Positions 55,500-64,000 of a DNA stretch of 64,000 nucleotides are shown here, piece after piece. The notes under the pieces are model-generated. The model searched no databases. It was not told the origin of the DNA and was given only the letters and a program-made list of their open reading frames with translations. The stretch spans positions 128,321-192,320 of the forward strand of contig JAULBX010025941.1 in assembly GCA_032358255.1 (NCBI GenBank), read 5' to 3'. Position 1 is the first letter of the stretch. Every line of letters starts with the position of its first letter. The position numbers and the translations under genes are program-made. The DNA is from Heterotrichella gracilis. Its lineage: Eukaryota > Sar > Xanthophyceae > Tribonematales > Xanthonemataceae.

Positions 55500-56119
55500 G
55501 ATGCGTACCAACCAAATAACCACCCTGATGTACTGCAAAAGCTTGGATAACTGACAACGTAACAGTAGTTTGCAGGTTAATGCGTTAGGTTGAAGTGTCA
55601 CAGCGCATATGACAATATGGTGTGCTGTGATTTTGTGATTTGTAGGGCATGCACTCCAATTGCAACCTTTGCTTCTGTTTCCCGTATACCATCACGTCTT
55701 CACGATTTAGAACGTGAAGCTGCGGTGCACATGCAGAACTTGTTGGCAACGCTTGAAACTGAATAGCCTACAGTGGGTGACCATGCCATTAGCTTCCCTA
55801 CACAGGCAGGCTGGAACAGGGAGGCAGGGAAAGTATATGCAAGTAGTGGGTATTTGCATTCGGGGTGTTTGCAGTTAGGTATCACACCTTACAGTGGTTA
55901 CAGGGAACTCATCTGGACTTTGTTACGTTCACTCTTCGTGAGGGTTTCAGCTCACCCTTCGACACCACACCATGCAGGCATGAGTTAGATGCATGCATGC
56001 ATGTGCGTTTGGACACCATAACGGCAAATCGTGCTCGGCAACAGGAGGCAGGTTTTGCACCAACCATAGACGTTGTTCATCAACCATGAAAGCATAACCT
56101 TGCAGTTCTTAGCATCAGG
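55500..56119. promoter_or_regulatory. Divergent promoter region, FTB / RNA methyltransferase
   Basis: 620 bases between two head-to-head start codons, so both promoters must lie here. A TGCATGCATGCATG palindromic run is near 55990. No definite core promoter motif was seen. Confidence 0.5.
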
Positions 56120-59100
56120 ATGCGCGCACTAATGGCCCTTGGCTCTTTCGGTGGTGCCGCCAGGGCTCCACTCCGCGCACTGGCCCCCACCCAGTTTGTG
56201 TTGGTATGCCGTAGAGGGTCAGCTTACAAGGCCAACAGGAGACAAAACAACCACCAGCCATGCCGCAGCTCGAGCTGGAAGTCAAGCTCAAACGGGCCCG
56301 GGGCTCAGGCCCACATGGAGTTCTATGCCACATGCCACCCAGGACTAGAAGAGGTGCTTGCGCGGGAGCTGCAGTCCCCCCAAATAGGTAAAGCCCATGC
56401 ACTACCGCATGCAACCTGTGCAGGTTGCATTTCACGGCATTCCACATCATGGCATGCGCCCATCAGCCTTGCCTGCCAGGCCGCGCGCACGGCTACGCAC
56501 TCTACAACAAAGTGGCAGAGTGCTATCGAGTGGGCGAGTAAAAGCATTGGAAATATGCAATTTCGTGGCATATTTGTGGGCACCATGCACCCTCAACGCC
56601 AGGACCACACAGGAAGGTACCCTGCGCGTTCCACTCTGCCCACCGCCCACCTTGGTTGCCAGGCGCCGTGGCAGTGAGCCCCGGCAAGGCGGGCGTGACC
56701 TTCAGGGGCGCTGACATGGCGGTGGGCTACCGCGCCAACCTGTGGCTGCGCAGCGCCATCCGCGTGCTGGTCACACTGGCGGAGGCGCCACTCAACCCCA
56801 GGGAGGCCGGCGGGGACAAGGTGAGACCACACACCCACCCCGGCTGCAACCCGTGCACAGCCGCAAATGCATCAAATGGTGTGTGGCTGAACCACCATCA
56901 TCTGCATTCCATCCAAACCGCTGGTACACGCGCCTGTGATGTTGGGTGCATGCCCTGGGTGGGGTGAATTCACTGCACAGTAGCCACCCGCCTACAAATG
57001 AGGTGCTGCATGAGACAGCTTGGTGAGCGCCTGCTGCCTAGTGCCCACTCGTCTGGCAGACTGCAGCGGCCATGCACATGCACAGGCTGCTGAATTCAAC
57101 TGATGCTAACCTTGCCACTGCGGCACTTGCACACTTTCATTGCACATACCAAGCAGCGGCCAACCCTACGGCATTATCCACTGTGCGCCAAGGTACCAAC
57201 TTGGCAACCAGCAAGTGAAACATGTTGCTGTGGTTATAATGGTGTTTGCCTGCTCTCACAGATCTACCGATTCTTCCGGGAGTCGGTGCGGTGGGAGCAC
57301 CTGCTTGCACCAGGCCAAACCTTCTCCATTGAGGCACGCGTGTGGAGCTGCGAGGACATACCCTCGTCATTCCTGGTGAACATCAGGGGGAGGGATGCAA
57401 TCTGTGACTCACTGAGGGACGCAAGGTGGGGAGGAAACCTAAATCCTGAACCCTACCCACACACGCCTGGCTCCTTCATTGCATCTGTACCCCCGAATAT
57501 CGCCTGCAGGCTAGCGCACACAGTACATGCATCCATTAACGCACCCTTGCATCAGCTTTGCTGTGCACCTCACCCCTCTCGTTCCCACGCTGCAGAGGAA
57601 TCAAGCCCAACCCCCCTGCTCCCGGCCAATGCGCCGACCTTCCCCTGTACGCCGCGCTGTTCCAGGACCACGCGCGCCTGTACAGGGACCTGTCGGGCGA
57701 CTCGCTGCACAGGCGGGGGTACCGCGGGGCCATGCACAAGGCATCGCTCAACGAGTCTGCGGCCGCGGGGATGCTGCTGCTGGGCGGGTGGGACCAGGCG
57801 TGCCAGACAGGTAGAGTGATTGGGGCAGGTGTGCATTCACCAGGGCATGCAGCAATATGTGGATAGGGTGGGGGTGGGATGGTGGGTGTCAGGCGGGTAC
57901 GGGGTATTTTGGCGCATGGCGGGTGGACCTGCGTACCCAACAGCAAGGCACCGGCCTAGCCTAGGGATTGGCTATGGGGTGCTGTGTCACTGTGCAGCAT
58001 TGTCAACTTGCATGCAGCTGGTGCCAACAGGGCCAAGACAACGACAAGAAAACCACCTAGAAAGTTTTTGCCATGTAGCCCAGACAATGTATACCGCTGG
58101 GCAAATCACCCTAAACGTGGCCTCATGCTGATGGTGGTGGTGGTGCAGGGTCGCCATGCTTCGTGGATCCCATGTGCGGGTCAGGCACCTTCGCCATAGA
58201 AGCGGCGCTCATTGCACAGAATCGGGCCCCGGGCCTGCTGCGCCCCTCCTGGCCCTTCTTCACCTGGCCCGACTTCGACCAGCGGGTGTGGGAGGAGTGC
58301 GTGGGGGAGGCGGAGGCTGCGGTGCGGCCGTGGCGGGGGGCCATCCTGTGCAATGACATCCACCAGGGGGCGCTGCACCTGGCCAGGAGGTGGGTGCACA
58401 GGAGGGGGATACCGGGTGATTAGCAGCCCATGTAGGCACCGGGAGCCTTTCGGCTGTGTAGAGACCACATGCAGCAGCTGTAGGGAACAAGGGTGACCGC
58501 ACACGAGGCTGCATGGCTGTGCAGTGGTCTTATCTTCACCTGGTTTGGCTGGCATTTGGCTGGCATTTGGCAGTGGCATGTTGTAGCTTGTGCTGGGTGG
58601 TCGCAATTTCTTACTTGTGCATGGCTGCAGGGACGCCGAGGCTGCTGGTGTGCTTCCCCTGATGAAGCTGCGCAAGGGGGCGTGTGTGGATTGCCGCCCA
58701 CCCATTCCCCCCACCTTTGTGGCTGTTAACCCCCCCTGGGGCAACCGCCTGATGCAGGATGACGAGGAGTCAGGTGAGGGGACTACCTCAATGGAGAGCT
58801 GCATTGCACCAGTGTACTGCCACATGGCTTCATTGCATATGCGCAGGGTCATGGCGCCACCGCCCATTGCTGGTCATGCCTCCTGTATAATAAATGCTCG
58901 GCTGTCATTAAGGCCTCCATCAATGTTGGGGCTGGTTGACTCAAGGCTTGGGGAACCGGGGTTGTGAACACCTGTCCAACAGCCATGCTTTTGGAGGGTG
59001 TGTATTCCTTGGCCCATGTGCCAGTCTCCTACTGCAGCCCACCGCTGCCATACGGCACATGCCGTGTGTGCCACCTACCCTGAGCACCCATGTGGCACCA

Positions 59101-59978
59101 ATGGCTGCAGGGCGCGGGCACCAGGCGGGGCAAAGGCAGGGGCATGCCGGCATATCTGATCAACTTGAAGAGGCGTGGAAGGTATGGCATTAAAAGATGC
59201 ACCGTGGGGGGCACAGATGCATTTTAAGGATATACCCCGGGAGAGATACCTGGCTTCGTGCAGAACTGGTGCTCAATGTCATAGGCAATTGCAAAACCTA
59301 ACCAACCCCATATTGGGTTTTGGCGCCACATTATTGGGTTAAGGATCAGATGTGAGATGAGGTCACACTTCCCGAGGTTGCCATGGGCTGATGATGGGTT
59401 TTACGTGCATACATCACGTATTCACCAGCCGCTACTTGATCACACACGCGGTGGCTTGATAATCCTGGTCAATTCCACAGGGCACAGTGTCAGGGTGCCG
59501 TGCACACGGTGCTCCACTGCGCCACGTGGCGCGTCCCCTGCCCACATCATGCCCACTGCCGCCGCCCCGTCCCACCCACTGCATGGCACACTTGCATACA
59601 CCCCATCGTCATGCAGGTGTTGTACCTAGCTATGCAATTCCAGCAGCCTGCCTGCACCGCTGCTTTTGTGAGCACATCGATGTGTTCACCCCCCATTCCC
59701 GCGTGATTAGTACCCCCACTCCCACCCCCCCGCCCCGCTCTGAAGCATGTGCCCCATGTGGTTTTCCGCAGGAGCTGGGCGTGTTTTTGTACCAGGCCTG
59801 CGAGGGCGCCACTGTGGTTGTGCTGAGCGGCAACCGAGACGTGACCAAGGCGCTGCGACTCAAGGCGGAGCAGCGCTACCCCATCTCAGTGGGGGGCGTG
59901 GACTGCAGGCTCATCAAGTACAACATCCGGGTCCGGCCAAAAGACGCCAATGCAGCGGCTGCGGTCCCATTACGCTAG
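56120..59978 (+). CDS. THUMP-domain rRNA methyltransferase, RlmL/COG0116 family
   Basis: SAM-dependent RNA (probably large-subunit rRNA guanine-N2) methyltransferase, likely organellar. Eight exons: 56120-56387, 56663-56820, 57262-57425, 57596-57810, 58149-58389, 58631-58773, 59111-59181 and 59772-59978, 1467 nt (488 aa). The N-terminus (about 1-60) is basic and Ala/Ser-rich, like a transit peptide. A THUMP/ferredoxin-like part follows (MEFYATCHPGLEEVLARELQ, YRANLWLRSAIRVLV), then the RlmL-specific SGDSLHRRGYR and KASLNESAAA. The methyltransferase has motif I DPMCGSGTFAIEAA (Asp275) and motif IV NPPWG (Asn382). The 71-base exon 7 was placed by phase. The bacterial RlmK second domain is absent. 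Plastid versus mitochondrial location is not decidable here. Confidence 0.92.
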
Positions 59979-60844
59979 GCTGCAAGGGCTGTGGCTCTGC
60001 TGGGGCGTCATGGGTTGGGCATGTTGCGCAACATCATGATGGTGTCTCATGCAGTGTGATTTGCACTTTACGCAGCGCATGGCTTGCCAACAAGGCCATG
60101 GCGCGCCCCCAGCTGCAATGAGCAGGCAGCCAAAGTCTGTAAGATCTATGCTGAAACCTGCACCTGGCGCAGTCAGAGTGCCAGAACCAAAGAGCGGAAT
60201 CTCATCCAGTCTGTTTTGCATATGCATGCATGGGTGCATGGGTTACGTTGGGCAGTATGTCTACTATATTGCATGGCAAGAAATGTGTCTTGCACGTAAA
60301 TAGAGTGTGAAGGCACATTGCTGCTTTGGATGCTGCAAAGCTCTCTGCTAAAAAAATGAGTGGGTTTCAGAAAGAAATCTAATAAAGATTTTGTATTTTA
60401 AAAGTAAAAAAAGTTTTGTATTTCTTAAAATCCGTGACCAGTTTCCATTGCACGTCGCGGCTTCAATACCAGCTTGTATCGTCCTGGAGCCCACACTATC
60501 ACTGTCCGGGTAAAGTTCACCATTTGCCAGGATCCCAGCTGAACGATAGATCTATCGGTGCCAAGTACCCAACAGGGCACTGGGGAAGTGCTTAAGCCCA
60601 GCTGGCATGCCCGTTCTCGTTGTGCTCATTGTCAAGCAGGCGGGCAGCCTCGGGAGATGACCTCCTAATATCAAGTCCGCTGTGTTGGTTCTTTGCCGCT
60701 TGAGTTACTTGGGAACACTCTTTTGCATGCGTATATCCGCGTAGTTCACAGACTGGGCGTGCATCGGGTTTGCCCCGAGATGCAGTGACTCGGGCGCTTG
60801 CACATAGACAGGTCCTGCTTGCACGACAGCCAGGCCTCTCCACA
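59979..60844. other. Intergenic region, RNA methyltransferase / TM9
   Basis: 3' UTR of the methyltransferase gene and promoter of the TM9 gene. A TGTAA lies at 60138-60142. An A/T-rich stretch (60340-60430) stands out from the surrounding GC-rich DNA. No gene is seen. Confidence 0.5.
60138..60142 (+). promoter_or_regulatory. TGTAA polyadenylation signal, RNA methyltransferase gene
   Basis: TGTAA 160 bases downstream of the stop codon; function inferred from motif and distance. Confidence 0.45.
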
Positions 60845-63381
60845 ATGAGGAGGTGGTCGCCTTTCGGCTGTCTGGTGGCATCTTTGCTTGTTGGCCTTTG
60901 TGCAGCAAACGAAGCCAACCACAAGGTACGTGGGTGACCATGTGCTTCACGATGGAATGAATTGCCCTGATCCTCACGCCTGACTTGCAGTATCAAGTCG
61001 GAGACCAGGTGAAGTTGTGGGTAAACAAAGTTGGGCCGTACAACAACCCACAAGAGACGTACAACTACTACTATCTGCCGTTTTGCAAGCCTACGCCTGA
61101 TGAGGTGCCTGTGCACAAGTGGGGTGGCCTGGGGGAGATGCTCACAGGCAACCAGCTGATTGACAGCCAAACAGACATCAAGTTCAGGAGTAAGTGCTGG
61201 TGCTTGACAGGCAAAACAAGGTGCAGCTTGGACCATCAACTGTCCTAACGGTTGTGATTCCTGCAGCAACCTTGCCCAAAACCGCAATATGCAGCGATGT
61301 GTTGGATGAGAGCAAGGTTGCGGTGTTCAAGTACTCCATCAAGAGCCACTATTGGTACGAGCTGTTCATCGACGACCTGCCCATCTGGGGCTATGTGGGG
61401 CCACCACCAGAGGAGACTGACAACAAGGAGTACATCTACACCCATAAAAAGTTCACCATTTTCTACAACGATAACAGGGTAGGTTGTTTGTCTGTTCTGA
61501 ACCGTGTGGCTGTGTATTGCTGGGGTTAAGGTATGAACCCTCACTACATTGTTTGCAGATCATCCACGTCAACTTGACTTCTGAGGCCCCCCGCCCCCTT
61601 GTGGTGGGTGCCACCATTGAGATGACGTACGACATCAGCTGGCAGCCAACGTCGGTGCCTTTCCACAGGAGGATTGAGCGCTACCTGGACTACAACTTTT
61701 TTGAACACCAGGTACGCCCAGGCATGCTTTGAAATATCCATGCCATGCCATGGCTGCCACCGCAGCTGCACCATCTAATCACACACACCCTTGCTGCCAT
61801 ACACCACCTGCGCCACCAACGTACCCCTCATACCCTCGCCCCATTTGGTGCCCTGGGCAAGTGCTCACCCGTCCCGTGCGCCCGCCCCAGATTCACTGGT
61901 TCTCCATATTCAACTCCTTCATGATGGTCATCTTCTTGACTGGCCTGGTGTCCATGATTCTCATGCGCACCCTGAGGAACGACTATGCAAGGTACACGCG
62001 TGATGACGACGACCTGGAGACCCTTGAGAGGGACATCAGCGAGGAGTCTGGCTGGAAGCTGGTGCATGGCGACGTGTTCCGGCCACCCCGCAACCTAGAG
62101 TTCCTGGCGGCGTTGATAGGGACTGGTGTGCAGCTAGCGCTGCTGATACTGTCAGTCATCCTCATCACCATAGCAGGTGAGGCGTGCATCGCTTGAGCAA
62201 GTGCTGTGGTATCTGAAATTTTAATTGAAATGGAGGAGGTGCACAGTGGCGAGGACAGCTGCTGAGGGGTGTGTGCTGTTGCAGGGTCGCTCTTTGCGGA
62301 GCGCGGCACCATTGTTACCGTGTTCATCGTATGCTACGCATTCACCTCCTTCGTGGGTGGGTATGTAAGCGGGGGGTACTACGCGCGCCAGGACGGCAAG
62401 AACTGGATCTCCACCATGCTCATGACAGCCAACTTCTTCCCCGTCACGTGCTTCTGCATCGCCTTTGTGCTCAACACCATCGCCATCTTCTACCGCTCGC
62501 TGGCAGCTGTGCCCTTCGGCTCCATTGTGGTGGTGCTGCTCATCTGGATGTTCATCTCCTTCCCACTCTGCCTGTTTGGCACCGTCATGGGGCGCAACTG
62601 GAATGGCGTGCCGGACAACCCGTGCCGCGTCAAGCGCATCCCCTCCCCCATCCCCCGCAAGAAGTGGTACCTCAAGCCCTCAGTGATTGCCGTCCTGGGC
62701 GGGCTGCTGCCCTTCGGCAGCATCTTCATTGAGATGTACTTCATCTTCACATCATTCTGGAACTACAAGGTGTGCACAGCATGAGGGGTTTAGTCAGGGT
62801 GCATGGTGTCGGGCGCCGCACATCCAATGCCTGCCTGCCAGTGCATTGGCAGCATGCAGACTGTGCCAAGCCCTGCTATGCCAACTTCCAATTGGTCCCC
62901 ATGGGCTGTCTTCATTGAAAGAGAGTTTGGTAGGACTCACAGAATGCATGAAAGCCAGGACTGTCGCATGCTTGTGGCAGCCTTGCTAATAATCTGGCTG
63001 TACTGGACACGCGTTTACCTAACCTTGGTTGTCATGCAGGTGTACTACGTGTACGGCTTCATGCTGCTTGTGTTCCTCATCCTGCTCATCGTGACGGTGT
63101 GCGTGACCATCGTGGGCGTGTACTTCCTGCTCAACGCCGAGAACTACCACTGGCCATGGACGTCCTACATGTGCGGGGCCTCCACGGGTGGCTATGTGTT
63201 CCTGTACGCCATCCACTACTTCATCACGCGCACCAAGATGACGGGCTTCTTCCAGACCTGCTTCTACTTTGGCTACACCATGATGTTCTGCCTGGGGCTC
63301 AGCATCATGTGCGGGGCATTGGGGCACCTAGGGGCATCCGTGTTTGTGCGGAGAATCTACCGGAACATCAAGTGTGACTGA
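60845..63381 (+). CDS. Transmembrane 9 superfamily protein (nonaspanin/EMP70)
   Basis: Endomembrane protein of Golgi/endosomes involved in sorting and membrane-protein trafficking. Seven exons: 60845-60925, 60991-61189, 61267-61478, 61559-61711, 61891-62176, 62285-62769 and 63040-63381, 1758 nt (585 aa), the usual family length. An N-terminal signal peptide ([15 protein letters not shown]) is followed by a lumenal domain with [20 protein letters not shown] and YYYLPFC, then nine hydrophobic segments. [20 protein letters not shown] opens the first, and [14 protein letters not shown] and [20 protein letters not shown] are further markers. It ends [10 protein letters not shown]. The terminal Lys-x-Asp fits the KXD/E COPI-binding Golgi-retention signal described for plant EMP12. 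The ending suggests the TM9SF3/TMN11-12 subgroup. Family is certain, subgroup likely. Confidence 0.97.
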
Positions 63382-64000
63382 GGCTGCTGGGAGGCGGATG
63401 CTGCATTATGAAGCAGGGGGTATGCTGGGTTGTGGGGCAACCCCCGTGTGCAGATGTCATGGGCACTCAGTATATGCGCAGGAGTTGCCACATAGCTCAA
63501 ATGTCGCGGACATAGTTTGAGGCATGAATGCAGCGTTCAGCCTAGTATAGGTACCAGGTCCACTTTTGGATGCATTGCAGGTTGGGTGGGGGATGCAGTT
63601 GCAAGAATGCACATTTATCTTTATTGTATGCTTCATGTGCTGGCTGGGACATGCGGATTAAAATGACAGCATGCGTTTGCTTGAATATATTGTCACCCTG
63701 CTTGATGTTGTTGGTGGGCAAGTATCGTGTTACAATTATAGCCATAAACACCCTTTGTTGAGGTCCGCTGCAAATGGTCTAACAGCGTTTGGGTGTCGAG
63801 GTTGGAATTGGATTTATCACAACTACAGCTGCTATGGTGCACCCAGATATTCCCGTCGAGGCAAGACTGCAGAACTCAGGATCAACAGCCATTATGGTGA
63901 CTGCATTGGCCATGTAACAACTGTCAATGCATCTATGAATATGTTTGCCCCTAGGCTGGGCCGACTGCAGGCGCATGCTTGGGCACAGGTGTTAACAGGT
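63382..64000. other. TM9 3' flank to window end; no gene seen
   Basis: 3' UTR and flanking DNA with a TGTAA at 63913-63917, 532 bases after the stop. Nothing further is recognisable before the window ends. Confidence 0.5.

Noticed and set aside
1-64000. tRNA, rRNA or CRISPR features
   Set aside because: None could be recognised on either strand.

Overview
The window is nuclear DNA of a green alga (Chlorophyta). Ten protein genes can be reconstructed exon by exon, with spliceosomal GT-AG introns (one GC-AG) whose phases agree throughout. They include a magnesium-chelatase H subunit and a plastid triose-phosphate/phosphate translocator, so the organism is photosynthetic. Several genes have TGTAA, the chlorophyte polyadenylation signal, 3' of the stop codon. 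Introns are rich in TTTAGGG/CCCTAAA plant-type telomere-like motifs and in TGCATGCA palindromes. I cannot name the species; the class (Trebouxiophyceae or Chlorophyceae) is open.

Layout. 1-7.2 kb (-): N-terminal half of a CHLH2-type Mg-chelatase H subunit, running off the left edge. 8.0-13.0 kb (+): TCF25/Rqc1-type protein. 13.7-14.9 kb (-): 5'-truncated non-LTR retrotransposon with an R2-type zinc finger and a restriction-like endonuclease. 15.1-19.2 kb (-): a MATH domain joined to a prolyl 4-hydroxylase, with a predicted N-myristoylation signal. 21.5-33.4 kb (+): complete 21-exon xanthine dehydrogenase. 34-38.2 kb: poorly resolved, with an unrecognised membrane-protein gene (+) and scattered coding-like blocks (-). 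39.6-44.0 kb (-): glucosidase II beta subunit. 44.5-48.3 kb (+): pRiA4b ORF-3-like domain plus MYND finger. 49.1-51.5 kb (+): triose-phosphate/phosphate translocator. 52.2-55.5 kb (-): farnesyltransferase beta subunit. 56.1-60.0 kb (+): THUMP-domain RNA methyltransferase. 60.8-63.4 kb (+): TM9/nonaspanin.

The genes are housekeeping functions of different pathways (chlorophyll synthesis, ribosome quality control, purine breakdown, ER glycoprotein trimming, plastid sugar-phosphate export, prenylation, rRNA methylation, endomembrane sorting) and do not form one system. Four neighbouring pairs are head to head: CHLH2/TCF25, P4H/XDH, glucosidase II beta/MYND protein and FTB/RNA methyltransferase.

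The most unusual signal is structural. At many splice junctions the last or first 20-60 bases of an exon, with its splice site, recur one to three times as decayed copies in the flanking intron. Spacing is most often 75-115 bases, and telomere-like sequence often fills the gaps. At least ten junctions in five genes show it. Two introns also carry long foldback hairpins of about 170 and 245 bases. The MATH-P4H fusion is the most unusual protein.
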